Below, one piece after another: positions 12,367 through 24,340 of a stretch of 64,000 nt of DNA. This DNA comes from Symsagittifera roscoffensis. Taxonomy: Eukaryota > Xenacoelomorpha > Acoela > Convolutidae. The DNA is taken from positions 73,853,345-73,917,344 of the forward strand of contig NC_087065.1 of the NCBI RefSeq assembly GCF_963678635.1. The letters run 5' to 3'. Numbering within the stretch: position 1 is the first letter of the stretch; each line of letters begins with the position of its first letter. The notes below the pieces were generated by a model. That model did no database searches and was not told where the DNA came from. It worked only from the letters and a program-made list of their open reading frames with translations. A program made the position numbers and the translations under genes.

Positions 12367-13078
12367 AAAAAGAAGTAATTTTTCTCACAGTAAGCCAAAA
12401 ACTGTTTTGTCACATTCACTATCCTTCTTTCCGCGGGTAAACGTGATCAAAAAGCGCTATAAAAATCAGTCTTAAGAAATTATCTTATCAAAACTACAAG
12501 ACCTATAAGGTGATTACACTGCGATCAGAATCAGTTCAAATCAAATAAACAGATAGCCACCGGAAATTTGAATAACCGGTAAGGAACATGAAAACTTATC
12601 TAAATTTATTTTTTCCCAATTTTCATATAGAAGTCACGCCTTTTACCCGCCATTTGCGCTAAATGAAGGAACACTTTCTTAAGGTTTACATATGATTCAC
12701 GGCTGAGAACTCAAAGGGCATGCCCTAAATCAGTGAAAATTAGCTTCTATCAGTACCAAATTATATATGTTTTTATTGAGTTCGAAGGCATCTATTTTCT
12801 GTGGCTTTTCTGTCATCTAAAACTTCCCGTAGATCCGAGAATTGAAAGTCAAAGAGTCTTTGATATAGTTATATTTTTCAAACATCTAGTTCAGCAAATA
12901 TTAGTTAACAATTTCAGATTTATCTCATCTAAAGAAATGATTTCAGCAAGTCAAGTCAATTATAGCCTAAGTCGATCAAGTTGTGTACGAATTAGTTACA
13001 TTCAGCTTTGTTGTGCAAAGTCATGAGACGAAAACATACATCTCATCAAGTTATTCGTGAGCTAATCAGTCCGATTAT

Positions 13079-13828
<750 letters not shown>

Positions 13829-13831
13829 TCA

Positions 13832-13845
13832 CTGAAATTGGAGGT
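13832..13845 (-). promoter_or_regulatory. 3' splice site 9 nt upstream of the TPI ATG (candidate trans-splice acceptor)
   Basis: The minus strand reads AATTTCAG, then TGAGCTAAA and the ATG. Since the coding region has no introns, an acceptor here implies either a 5'UTR intron or addition of a spliced leader. Confidence 0.6.
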
Positions 13846-13904
13846 AAAATTTAGATAGCTACATCCACGTGTCACAAAATCAAGATGCAAAAAATATCGG
13901 CAAC

Positions 13905-14280
13905 AATCAGTTGAAAAAGAGTCAACGAACGCAAGTTAACAAAACAAAAATACGACTTGTTTTTTTTGAAAAAATCTCAGCTTTCGAATTTCAAAGAAAA
14001 AAATTAATGACCTCAAAGCTCTTTGACAGTAGAAATGACCCAAATTGAAAAATTCAAATTTAAAAAAAAACGAAACTAGAAGTCGATCACGTTTTTCGTG
14101 ACCTTTTACACTTTGCTTATCAATAGTGGGGTTAGCCTTCGTTTGAACAAAGTAAATGATCTCAAAAAAAGAAATCCAAGTCATACCGCGGAAAAGCAAA
14201 TTTGAGCGTTAACAATTTTGAAGACTTTTCCTGAAAAAATAATGAAAAAAATCATTACGCCCTATAAAAGAGTCTGATAA
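13905..14280 (+). repeat. Family A repeat, copy 6
   Basis: Left end AATCAGTTGAAAAAGAGTCAACGAACG, middle CTAGAAGTCGATCACGTTTT and a TCAATAGTGGGGTTAGCC block shared with copy 4, right end CCCTATAAAAGAGTCTGA. It lies just upstream of TPI, antisense to the genes. Confidence 0.7.
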
Positions 14281-15008
14281 TTAAAAAAATTCGCACATAA
14301 TTGGTATTTTTCAACGGATATTAGATCGAAAATCACTTTCAATTTCAAAACAATGAAAGGACTGAAAAAACTTTCGACTCGGAACGACAAATCTTCAGAA
14401 TTAATTTTTAAATATCTATCATATTTACAAATGAACAACGCGTTTATTTACATCTGCAAAAAGACGAAGTACAATTGATATGATAAACATGAAAATGAAC
14501 AATAAGACGTGGCAGACATTAAATTGCAAATTAAGTTAAGCAAAATGTCAAGTCTGCAGTAATCAATATTAAATTTTTTTATACAGACTATCTAACAGCT
14601 TACAAATCAGCGCTAAGACAATTTTCACAATGATATGGTAGAATCGACTAAAAATGTTCTAGCAAACTGTCAATGGTTCCAAAAGCTGAAACAGACACAC
14701 CACCACGAACAAGTCCAATGATACAAGTTCAATGATACAAAGCTTCATCCAATAATGTCAACAAGACATCACTTCACTTATTTCAACATCCACATACTTT
14801 GCGTCCATTCAACTCGAAGGGTCGTCACTCTTTTCAGACACGTGCCATAATAAATTGCAACGAAGTCGGATTGACTGAATTAATTAACATTTCGAGACAA
14901 ACAAACTTCTTTAAAACCAAAATAAAAAAACTTTTCTGAATTATGTAATGCGATCTAAATTCTTAATTAATTCTGTCTATCCAAACGTTTTGCAATTATG
15001 TCTGTAGT
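14281..15008. other. Intergenic spacer between TPI and WDR92
   Basis: AT-rich with no coding frame or repeat that I recognise. It holds the 3' flank of WDR92 and the upstream region of TPI. No convincing TATA box is seen. Confidence 0.5.
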
Positions 15009-18000
15009 TTAGAGCGTGTTGAGTTTCGTGCAAATGATGACTCTGAATGTCTGGTCGAATGCAGTGCACACTGCCAGTCCAGTCTTGTCTGGACTCCAGT
15101 CGAAGGAGGAGATGGGCTGGGTGGACATGATCACATTCTGCACACTCTCCACTGTCCCCACCACTCCCTCCTTCACCCCCTCGCTGCTCTCCTTCACTCG
15201 CGAGGAGGGGTAGGAGCTGAAATAAAAATTATATAATATAAGTTGCAAAAAAAGTTGGAACAGACAATTCAAAAGAGTAATCTTCCAATTTTAGCATGCA
15301 AGTTAGAATTTAAGGTAACCTTGATACATACTATCTGTCTGAACTATTAGCTTTTTGCATGCAAAAGTTGTATCTGAAATAGGACATTTGCTCTTTTTAA
15401 TTTATTTGGCCTGTTCTAATTTTTGGCAACTCTATATTGTTTTTGCCAAATATCGTCGCCAATATCGGCGACCTTGAACTTAATCGGTGGTTTACATATA
15501 GAGAGTTGCAAAAAGTTCGGACAGACAGAATTAATTAAAAAGAACAACTGTCTAGACATCAACTGAAATTAAAACTGAAATAAACATAACATCGAAAGTT
15601 CATAAAGCAGAGCCACGGGATCTACTTAACAATCCCCACTTTCAAGAAAGGGGAGGAGATTGTTAATTAGATTACTGGCAGCGAACTTTCGACCCATCAG
15701 AATGCAGCAAAATTCGAATTTACATACAATGCTCTAGTGCGAATTTACTGTTTTTATTTACAGGGATGGAGATTCTTCAGTAGATACAATAGGTGGGGGG
15801 GGGGGGGGGGGGAGATTGTTAAGTAGATCCGAGTTTCGCTCAATCTATAACCACGGCGGGCAATTGCATCCAAAGCGTCGAGCTGTTTTATAGTAAAATC
15901 TGGATGTTCATCGCAGTATTTAAAAATTAGGCTAGCGTAATCATCGGATAACCGACAATCTCGCTTTTGAATTTGGTCTGACAAAAAATTCAAGGTTGTT
16001 CGGCTTCAGATTTTGCATGCAAAAAAGCGTCGAAAAGCACTGATTGCTCATTTTAATTAATTCTGTCTGTCCGAACTTTTTGCTACTAATTATAGCTAAG
16101 TTGGAACAGACAGAAATAATTTAGAAGAGCAATCTGCCAATTTTTTGCAATTTTTGCATAAAAATTTGAGTTTTTAGATAACCTTGAGTCATATTTTTTG
16201 TTTGAAAAGCTAGCTTTTGCATGCTAAAATTTTCTGAACGAGGTCATTTGCTCTTTTAATTAAATCTGTCTGTTGCAACTTTTTGCAAATCTCAATGAAG
16301 GTAGTTACAAAAAACTTGACGACAATTCTTTAATTCAAAAGAGCAAATAAATTCATTCAGAAATTTTTACTAGCGAAAGTTATTTTTTATATTTCAAGGT
16401 TGCCTAAAAAGTCAAATGTTGTTCTCATTCATTTAATTCTGTCTGTCCGAACTTTTGCATAGGCTTAATTCTTCTGCCACATCGCCTACGAGTTAAATTA
16501 AATTGGTTTCTGACTTCAAACTGAGCAGTTTCAGGCTATGTATAATAAAAATTTTAAAAAATCGGACAGAAAAATTTAATCATTGTTTTAGCCAAATTTA
16601 GTTGGCAATATCTTTTAGGTCAAAGAATCTGAACGAAAATTCATTAACCTAAAACTGCACATTTTGACAACCGATTTCTGTTTTTATCATTGATTTCCAC
16701 ACGTAAAATAGTGTCCAAAAACAACTCAACCTAAAAAGCAAATTTTTGACCATTTAAATTGCTCAAGGTCACCGATAGTGCCAACAATTTGGTATTAACT
16801 TTAACAGAGGCAAAACTTTGCTTCGCAAACTTTAGCGAGAACGCGACAAAAAGCAGCTCTATAAAGTGCGATAGCAAAAAAAAATAAGCTTCGAATTACT
16901 AAAAATGCGTCTACGTCTCGGATTCAATATGCCACCTAATGCTGCAACCTAGAGATTAGGAGTCTCATGCACTAACCACTCAGCCACGCACGCTTTATAC
17001 ATCGCAAATAGTAGCCACAAATAAAGCAGAAAAGATACTATGAAATTTCCAATGCTAGATCGTGATTATAGCAAAAGTGCCACCAAATAAGTGCACACTT
17101 TCCATTTTTAATGAACACTTTTTTGCGAGCTGGGTTAGAAAAAAACAAGGGTTCGTATTAATACACTAGCTGCTCGCACTTAGTGTAAATAAAGCAATTG
17201 CAATCGTCCTACTTCGCAAAAATGTTGCATGCAAAAACCACTGTCTCAGACAGAATTCAGATCTCAAGGTAGTCTGAAACATCGACATAAAATTGCAATA
17301 GAAATATGTCAATATAGGGAGATAGCTTATTACTTAATTCTGTCTGTCCGACGTTTTTGCAACTCTTTACAACTATAACAAACAACACAGAATTTCCGAC
17401 CATAGTCTTGAAGTTCGTGTCGTTTGTTCTGCGTGCTGCGATAAAAGGATCTGAACGAAAAAAAGAACTTAGGCATATTTGACAGACATAGTAAAATAAG
17501 CAGAGTGGACAACAATTTTTGTTTAAAAAAAACTAGGGAAACAAAAAGAAATCATTTGAAAAGTAAACAAAAAAATCAAATATTTGTTTCAAATTTAATA
17601 TCTTTTTTTCAATTTGAAGTTAATGATTGCCCAAATCGCTCTAAAAAACACCAAAAAGGTGAGTAAAACTAAGTTCTCACGGCTAAAAATATGCTACTGT
17701 AAGCTATTAAAAGAAGCTATTGCAAGCCTGCTTGCTCGCCAATTAAAATGAAAGCGCTTTAATTTGATACATCACTCGACCCATTCCGATGATTATTTGT
17801 GGTACCTGATTTTGTGTGAAAACAAAAAAAACTAAAACACGCCCGAATACAAAGTTCTTCCCCATTTTCAATGAGGATAAAAAAGCAAGTAAGTATGTCA
17901 GAAAAGTTGTTTACGGGAAAAAAAGTCTAGTTCCCGATTAAAACAAACGCCAAACTGCTAAAACATAATTTGAGCCGACTAAGAATTTTTCTCGAAAAAG

Positions 18001-21000
18001 AAACCATAAAACCGCACGAGTTAGAGTTCAAACCCATTTACACTTTTAAAAAAAAGAATCATAGCATACTCACTACTTCCATAAATTAATTCCGCCGCTT
18101 CCTCCGCAAGTCACAAACACGTCTCTGTTCTGGGGCAGATGACGCACCGCCCAAATTGTGCTTTTGTGCGCCTTCTCCGTCAGCATGTCGAAGCCCTTGG
18201 TGGGATGTTGAGTTCGCATGTCAAACAGATAGAACTTGGCCTCCAAAGTAGTGGCCACTAGCTTGTTCATCAATATGTCTTTGCGGTCAAATTCCAGGCC
18301 ACAGATCTATGAAGAGGAACCATTATCAAGTGACATTTGTACTGAAGTCGAATGTTATTTTCCTTGGGTAGCCAAAATTCTATTGTTTTTCTTTACATCA
18401 GGTATTTATTAAGTCAAGCTTACTGAAACGGATCAACTGGACAACTTCCTTCCTCACCGAAAGAGGTGAAAACTTTTCAGTGAGTCACTTCAGACTTATC
18501 TCAAAACAAAATTCTACCATTTCAAAAACAAACACTAATCGAAAATTGCATAAGATTTGAAGTGAATATTTTTGCGATTTTCCTGTGCATTTTTAAAGTA
18601 AATGACCTTTATCTGATAAATAATAGGTACTAATAACAAGTCACACTTACTCCATTGCCGACATTCTTTTCCCACCTGACTGCCATTTTGCGCAGATCGA
18701 ATAACTTCAAATCTCCATTGTCGTATCCAGCTCCTACTGTTCTGTCTTCCGCATTGTGTGAGTCACCTGATAAAGAAATCAATAATTGCGAGGTTCAAGT
18801 TAACATTCTTTTAAAACAGTTTTTGGTGGCGCGGGATGTTAATTTTTTGGCGGAAATCATAACCGAGCCTTTTACATTCCGCGTTTAGCAAATTTAATCC
18901 AAATTACATGCTCAACTTGGTCTACTGGGGGTTTAACAATATAAAAATTTAGAAGCTTTATTTAGATTTAAAAAGATGTCATAAAAGAATCATTTCAAAC
19001 CTAAATCTGTCATAACCTAGATTTTCTACATATATCTGTCATAAAATAACTATTGATGTTGATCACTAAACAAAACATGGGGTTCTTTTTTTGTACTATT
19101 CATGTCACTAAACAAGACTCCTGGGTTCTATGTCGTACTAATTTTCGAAACCACTAACCAAAAGCGACAGCCCAACAATCGCGTTTTGCCTCTCCTTCTA
19201 CGGGCTCCATTCTGGCGACCGGATACTCAGTCTGCCTCGTATCCCACACTCTTACTGCGCCATCTCTTCCCCCAGTCACCAGTTCAGGGGAGCCCTCCTG
19301 TGCCAGACCACCGGCGCCATCGATAGTGTTGATGATTTCAGAATGAGCACTTTCGTGTGAAAACACTGGCGACTTCCCAAGATTCTCGATGTCCCTGCAA
19401 TACAAAAATTGAATTAAAATGTGCTTGTTCATGTCCAGAAAAATATGTCAGGGCAAATAATTGAAACTTTCAGGGCTCTCAACAACTAAAGTTGCTTCTG
19501 CACAAAATAAAAATTTTATTAACTATACAAACAATTGAGTCCTTAAAAAACACGAAGATCTGCATTAACTGCATATCCGGAACTTCCATATTTCGGTCAA
19601 AGAAAAAACTTATCTTAAAACTAAAACCACCAAAATCTACTTTAAATTTTATGAACTGTGGCATAGCGTACACAGGAGTTTTCCTAATAGAAATCTACGT
19701 GATTTTCTGTGCAGAATTATAAGAAAAATTGTTAACGGGAACACAGCCGATTTCCAATTACAATTCACTTGCTCTGCCAAGTAAAATAACAAAAACTCAA
19801 GCTTTCGGAAAACGATTGCTTCGCATCATTTCCCATACAACACAAACATGCATCACTTCCGATACAACACAAACATAAAAAAACTTAAGTAAAAAAAAAC
19901 TAGAACTAACAAACTTTAAAATTTCTCAAGTCTCAATACAAGTTCATTTTGGGCAAAGAAGCCAGAAATTTGCATCTAAAATTAGCAACAGAACGAAACT
20001 TACCAAGAGTAAACAAAGCTGACAATCTTTAAGCAGACAAGTGGAGCCGAAAAACAATTAACTAAATTTTGAAGTCCCCCTGAAAGTACATTGAACACTA
20101 CTTGCACTTGCTATTTCAATGAGAGTTGCTTACAGAAAAAAAATCCGGGATGCAGCTGAGCCAAATAAATCAAGGATTAGAAAATAAAAACTATCAAAAC
20201 CCCATGAAAATACATTCAACAATACTTGCACTTATAAGTACAACGAAGGTTGCTTACAGCGCAAGCAAAATCCGCGATAAAGCAATTAAGCCGACAAAAC
20301 TTGAGCAGACAAACAAAAGTCCGACAATTCAACTTTTACCCAAATAAAAATCAATTGAAAACATACTGAAAAAAACAAGGTCCTGCCAAGACTCGAACCC
20401 CTGATGATCTTAAGGTGCAGAGGCGATGGCAAATGAGCTAAAAAAAACTATTTAAAAATCATGGAACCTAGAGAATCGAACCTGTAGAACAAAAGGAGCT
20501 GCTTACAAAATGAGAACAATCCGTAATGTAGCAGAGCCAAAAATCATTGATTAACAAAAATTAAAACTTTCAAGTCCCCCATGAAACTACATTGAAAAAC
20601 ACTTGCTTTTATAACTACAGCGAAAGCTACTTACCGCGCAAGCCAAAATCCTTAATAAGGTAACTGAGCAGACAAACGAAAGCCCGACTATTCAACTAGG
20701 GGCCCAGCTGAAAGCTGGAGAGACCTGTTTGATTATTTTAATATTGATTATTTTAAAATTGTTTTAAAATTTCAGGTTTCTCAAGTCGATAGCGCTCTTC
20801 CTACGCAAAAAAAAGTGAAAGAGAAGCTTATGCATTCATTGGTAACGCTTTGGTAAAAAATTAAACGACTAGTTCGTTCAAAAATGTTCGTACTAAAATT
20901 AAACGAGCCTTTCACAGTGCGACAAGGCAACCGTAATGTGAATTAAGCGGGCCTTTTACAGTGCGACAACGCAAACCGTATCAATCATGGTTACATGCTA

Positions 21001-24000
21001 AATATATTTAAAATAAAATCATATGCACAATGCTTCAACAATGTGAATAATTATTCACTAGAATTAAGTGAAATGTGTGTTTCACAAACCAGCTAACATT
21101 AATGAAATAAAGTATTTTTCATTTTTCTAACGACTCTTTAATTTTCGAATTTTTTAAATTTTGTCCAAGCATTGCAAATATGACTATAATATGTTGACTA
21201 TAACTGACATCACAAAAACGTTCTGGAACAAACCGACCTGATTAAAGAGAACTAGCGTAACTCGTGCAACTTCTCGTTGGACTTCTTCGAACCATACAAA
21301 AAAACTCAACACAAAGCCAATAGCACCAAGCAAAAGCGAGAAAACGTAAGCATAGAGGATTCCATTGTCTAAAAAATACACAAAATAAGTATATTGAATA
21401 TTTGTTCCAATGCCAAAAAACTTTAAAAAAAACTTTTCCTAAGTGTACAGCTCTTCCCCGAGACAAATTAAGGACCAGCCGCTTGGGCAGGGGAGTTTCC
21501 TACAACCTGGTCTATCGATTAAACCCTTAAACCCAAATCTGGATGGGTAGTTTTTGAAGAAATCGAAAAAGTTTGAAAAAATGGCCTAAAAACCGAAAAA
21601 TTGACTATTCCTAAGTGTAAAGCTCTTCCCCTAGACAAATTAGGGACAAGCCATTTGTGTAGGGGGGGTTCCTACAACCTGGTCTATCGATTAAACCCTT
21701 AATCCCAAATCTGGACGGGTAGTTTTTGAGGAAATCGGAAAGATTTGAAAAAAGGCCAAAAAAGTCAAAAAAAGTGACTTTTCCTAAGTCTATAGCTCTT
21801 CCCCTAGGCAAGTTAAGGACCAGCCGCTTGTGCGGGGGAGTTTCCTACAACCTGGTCTATCGATTAAACTCTTAATTCCAAATCTGGATGGGTAGTTTTT
21901 GAGGAAATCGATAATTTCCGAAAAAAATAGGCAAAAAAATCAAAAAAGTGACTTTTCCTAAGTCTATAGCTCTTCCCCTAAGCAAATTAGGGACCAGCCG
22001 CTTGTGCATGGGAGTTTCCTACAACCTGGTCTATCGATTAAACCCTTAATCCCAAATCTGGACGGGTAGTTTTTGAGGAAATCGAAAATTTCCGAAAAAA
22101 TGGGGAAAAAGTGAAAAAGTACCGAGTTGTGAAGCTTTTCTAAGACCGTAGGGGGTGGGGTAGGGTAAAAATTGCCCTAAATTTCATGCAGGCAGGTAGG
22201 TGAAACGCTACTGAATCCAATTGTACCACTTTTATGAGAATCTGACGGGTAGTTTTTTGGGAAAGCGAATTTTTCGAAAAAGCGTCTCAAAAAAAAAAAA
22301 AAATAAAAAAAAAAAAAAACAAAAAACAGATCTCATCTGGAAAAAAAAAAACGTTTTCATAATACCTGTTTAATAAATCAAACAGGAACTTTTACCCAAA
22401 AAAAATTCAATTGAAAACATACTGAAAAAAAAACAAGGTCCTGCCAAGACTCGAACCCCTGATGATCTTAAGGTGCAGAAGCGATGGCAAATGAGCAAAA
22501 AAAACTTTTAAAAATCATGGAACCTAGAGAATCGAACCTGTAGAACAAAAGGAGCTGCTTACAAAATGAGAACAATCCGTAATGTAGCAGAGCCAAAAAT
22601 CATTGATTAACAAAAATTAAAACTTTCAAGTCCCCCATGAAACTACATTGAACAACACTTGCTTTTATAACTACAGCGAAGGCTACTTACCGCGCAAGCC
22701 AAAATCCTTAATAAGGCAACTGAGCAGACAAACGAAAGCCCGACGATTCAACTTTTACCAACATAAAAAAATCAATTGCATACATACTGAAGTAAAAAAA
22801 CAACGAGAACCCCTGATCTTAAGGGGATCAAAGTTAATGAAAAAAAGTCTAGCGTGTAAAGTTGAAAAGGATTAGGGATACTTATAATGGCAATCTTAAC
22901 ACAGAGGGGAAGCAAGGATTCGCATTAATTGTGATACCAAGCAATCATAACGTAACAAACATACCAATTGGATGAACGCCCGTTGTGCCAAAAACCAAAA
23001 AATGTCATAAAAAACTTTTGAGCTATATTGAATTTGTTCTGAAATTACATATTTTACACCCTTTCCCCTCCAAAAACCTACAAATGCATAAAGACACAAA
23101 AATTTGGCCGAATGAAACTTCCAAGCCAACAAAATTATGCAACGCCAGTTCGTAAATTTTCAATTTAAAGAAATGAATCAAAAATGCTATCATTTACAAA
23201 CATAGCCAACAGACGGTTAGAAAATAGTCATAAAACAGAAAAAATATATTTTATACAAAAAACTTCCAACTTTCGAATTTCAATTTATATGCCCTTGAAG
23301 CAAATTGAATTTCAAGAAACAATTATAATTGACTTTTTTGTATTAAAATGAACTATATTTGAGAAAACTAGATCCATAGTTAAAGTTTTTATTCCGCTGG
23401 GAAAGCTTTTAAGTAAAATTCACTTCCGAAATTAGAAGTTGATAAAGTTTTTCGTGACATATACACTTTTACTGATGGATGGTGGACTTTGCCTTCTTTT
23501 TAATAAAGGAAATGAACTGCACTTAAAAATAAAGAAACCAAAAGTCAAACCCTAATAAAAATCATCACGACTAAAAAAGTCTTCACTACGTTCATTGACT
23601 CTTAATAAAAAGAAAATGGCTTTAGTAAATAGAAAATTTGCCTCCAGAAAAACTATCTGAACACCTATTCAACTTCTATTACCACGAACCATATTTGAAG
23701 ATTTCCTTTAAAATCTCCCGTTGCGATTTGTCTGTGCTGAAGAGAGGAGGCACCAAAAGTTGCACATTTGAAAGAATTCGTCTTCTCAACCTGAAAAAAA
23801 TTCAACAGTAGCCGGTTTTTACCCGTTAAGATCGACTAAAAAACTGAAGTGGCCTCTCAGTGAATTTCGTCTGAAAATTGAAAACATTCAGACCATTTTT
23901 TCTCGACAGAAACTTCTTTGAAACTTTTTTGATGAATCCGAAGCACGACCAATAAGGCTTTAGTATGGTACCCCACTTGAACTTCAGCAGGCTTTACTTG

Positions 24001-24319
24001 AGCTAGTCAGAAGAGGCTGGGAAAAAATTAAAAAGGAACTTCGCCTACGCCATAGTTCCTGTCCACTTATCGAGACAAAATAAAAAAATATATAACTAAC
24101 GTCGGTTAATTTTTTTACTTCTCCGGCACCTGATGTCAGCTCATAAATTTGTAGAGTTCCAGTTCCGCGTGGCCTCGATCCTAAGACAATGAATCTGGCA
24201 CTTCTAGGTATCCACTTAGCGTCATACAAGGTGAAATCAAGACTCTTTTCCACGTGCGCTATGATCTGAGGTTTGGTGAACGTTTGGGCAACACCGGAAC
24301 TCTCGGCTGCGGGTGACAT
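15009..24319 (-). CDS. WDR92: WDR92 (DNAAF10/Monad) WD-repeat protein, six coding exons
   Basis: Exons in transcription order: 24319-24101, 23790-23690, 19394-19159, 18766-18651, 18306-18077 and 15216-15009. Split codons join correctly (for example a Trp codon split TG|G between exons 2 and 3), giving 369 codons against about 357 in human. WDR92 is a seven-bladed beta-propeller that works with R2TP-type chaperones to preassemble axonemal dynein arms. Diagnostic segments: [20 protein letters not shown] at the N-terminus, [77 protein letters not shown] and [14 protein letters not shown] near the C-terminus. No damage is seen. Introns 2 (about 4.3 kb) and 5 (about 2.9 kb) are swollen by transposon insertions. 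A splice acceptor lies 7 nt before the ATG. Confidence 0.95.
15241..15433. mobile_element. Family B MITE, copy 1
   Basis: Begins AGTTGCAAAAAAAGTTGG and ends TTTTGGCAACTCT, inverted repeats with TA-rich flanks, which suits a Tc1/mariner-type element. The interior has a TTTTGCATGCAAAA palindrome. It sits 25 bp from the last WDR92 exon, on the intron side. Confidence 0.65.
15618..15830. mobile_element. 213 bp inverted-repeat element nested in family B copy 2
   Basis: Left arm GGATCTACTTAACAATC plus CCC, right arm an 18-G run plus AGATTGTTAAGTAGATCC. The arms are inverted complements for 17 bases and continue into C/G tracts. No coding content. A clear target duplication was not found. Confidence 0.6.
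15795..15812 (+). repeat. 18-base G homopolymer
   Basis: Eighteen consecutive G at the inner edge of the right arm of the nested element. On RNA or single-stranded DNA it can form a G-quadruplex, and with the C-tract of the opposite arm a G:C stem. Confidence 0.9.
15831..15993 (-). pseudogene. Coding-like fragment inside family B copy 2
   Basis: The minus strand encodes about 50 residues of normal protein composition, including [20 protein letters not shown] and IARRGYRL, ending at the nested element. I do not recognise the family. It may be a captured gene fragment or a transposase remnant. There is no start, splice site or continuation. Confidence 0.3.
16094..16293. mobile_element. Family B MITE, copy 3
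   Basis: Starts AGTTGGAACAGACAGAAATA and ends AAATCTGTCTGTTGCAACTT. The interior aligns with copy 1, including GATAACCTTGAGTCATA and a GCATGC core. It follows copy 2 almost directly, in tandem. Confidence 0.65.
16309..16459. mobile_element. Family B MITE, copy 4 (worn)
   Basis: The left end is degenerate (GTAGTTACAAAAAACTTGAC), the right end clear (AATTCTGTCTGTCCGAACTT). It shares AAAAGAGCAAAT near the left end with the other copies. Confidence 0.55.
16911..16991 (-). repeat. tRNA-like SINE head
   Basis: The minus strand has a perfect-looking A box (GTGGCTGAGTGGTTAGTGC), as in Leu/Ser-type tRNAs, and a B-box-like ATTGAATCCGAG about 45 bases on. The anticodon and variable arms do not fold cleanly, so a tRNA pseudogene or SINE head is preferred to an active tRNA. 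Confidence 0.5.
17217..17366. mobile_element. Family B MITE, copy 5
   Basis: The right end is clear (AATTCTGTCTGTCCGACGTT then TTGCAACTCT). The left end is a worn GCAAAAATGTTGCATGC with CAGACAGAATTC inside. In the same WDR92 intron as copies 1 to 4. Confidence 0.55.
20030..20697 (+). repeat. Family D repeat array, left part
   Basis: Three increasingly complete units carry the core AAGTCCCCCATGAAACTACA, CACTTGCTTTTATAACTAC, CGCGCAAGCCAAAATCC, GAGCAGACAAACGAAAGCC and ATTCAACTTTTACCC. The array resumes at 22387 after the insertion. Worn units near 20030-20345 differ more from each other than the two long units do. Confidence 0.75.
20380..20440 (-). repeat. tRNA-like segment in a family D unit
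   Basis: The minus strand reads TTAGCTCATTTGCCATCGCC, then GGGGTTCGAGTCTTGGCAGG. The second is a good B box and the first an A-box-like start. The same segment recurs at 22438-22498, so the family D unit seems to contain a tRNA-derived SINE. Confidence 0.5.
20698..22386 (+). mobile_element. 1,689 bp insertion splitting the family D array, with 4 bp target duplication
   Basis: The uninterrupted family D sequence TTCAACTTTTACCC (present at ~20330) is split here as TTCAACT before and AACTTTTACCC after the insertion, giving a 4 bp duplication, AACT. The insertion begins AGGGGCCCAGCTGAAAGCTG and ends AAATCAAACAGG. The motif CCTGTTTGATT occurs inverted at the right terminus and 26 bp inside the left. 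It contains duplicated CAGTGCGACAA blocks (near 20915 and 20960) and a 172 bp tandem array, but no protein. A non-autonomous element of unassigned family. Confidence 0.65.
21432..22125 (+). repeat. Tandem array, four ~172 bp units
   Basis: Units start near 21432, 21605, 21777 and 21952 (spacing about 172-175). Each has CCTAAGT...AGCTCTTCCCC, GACAAATTAGGGACCAGCCG, CCTACAACCTGGTCTATCGA, TTAAACCCTTAATCCCAAAT and GACGGGTAGTTTTTGAGGAA. A diverged fifth unit follows to about 22280. The array lies inside the 1,689 bp insertion. Confidence 0.9.
22387..22750 (+). repeat. Family D repeat array, right part
   Basis: A ~360 bp unit nearly identical to 20331-20697, including the tRNA-like segment at 22438-22498. 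Similarity fades after ATTCAACTTTTACC. Confidence 0.8.
23198..23606 (+). repeat. Family A repeat, copy 7
   Basis: Left end ACAAACATAGCCAACAGACG, middle CCGAAATTAGAAGTTGATAA with TTTTTCGTGAC, right end AAGTCTTCACTACGTTCATT then GACTCTTAA. It lies in WDR92 intron 2, about 85 bp from exon 2. Same orientation as the other copies. Confidence 0.7.
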
Positions 24320-24326
24320 TTACTTC

Positions 24327-24340
24327 CTGAAAGATTCTTC
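24327..24340 (-). promoter_or_regulatory. 3' splice site 7 nt upstream of the WDR92 ATG (candidate trans-splice acceptor)
   Basis: The minus strand reads GAATCTTTCAG, then GAAGTAA and the ATG. The spacing is too short for a usual cap-proximal leader unless an upstream non-coding exon or a spliced leader is joined here. Confidence 0.6.

Larger units (their letters stand above)
7826..13078. other. Intergenic region between ENTR1 and TPI, repeat-filled
   Basis: No supported gene. It holds family A copies 3 to 5, a tRNA-like head, a SINE body fragment and a near-perfect hairpin, listed separately. A very worn possible family A end lies near 12470-12530. The rest (about 9300-10500 and 11190-11960) is low-complexity AT-rich sequence. 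Confidence 0.6.
15501..16087. mobile_element. Family B MITE, copy 2, carrying nested sequence
   Basis: Left end GAGTTGCAAAAAGTTCGGAC and right end GTCCGAACTTTTTGC are inverted complements, each followed inward by AGACAGAATTAATT or its complement. It is longer than its relatives because it contains a 213 bp element with a G run and a coding-like fragment. Confidence 0.7.

Noticed and set aside
16911-16991. Functional tRNA gene
   Set aside because: The A box is excellent, but the anticodon arm and B-box surroundings do not fold as a complete tRNA.
21432-22125. CRISPR-like array
   Set aside because: The 172 bp units are contiguous without short constant repeats and unique spacers, and the genome is eukaryotic. 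It is a satellite-like tandem repeat.
24020-24100. Extension of WDR92 exon 1 into a hydrophobic tail
   Set aside because: A GTTAGT donor ends the exon at 24101, and joining to 23790 restores the WDR92 alignment exactly.
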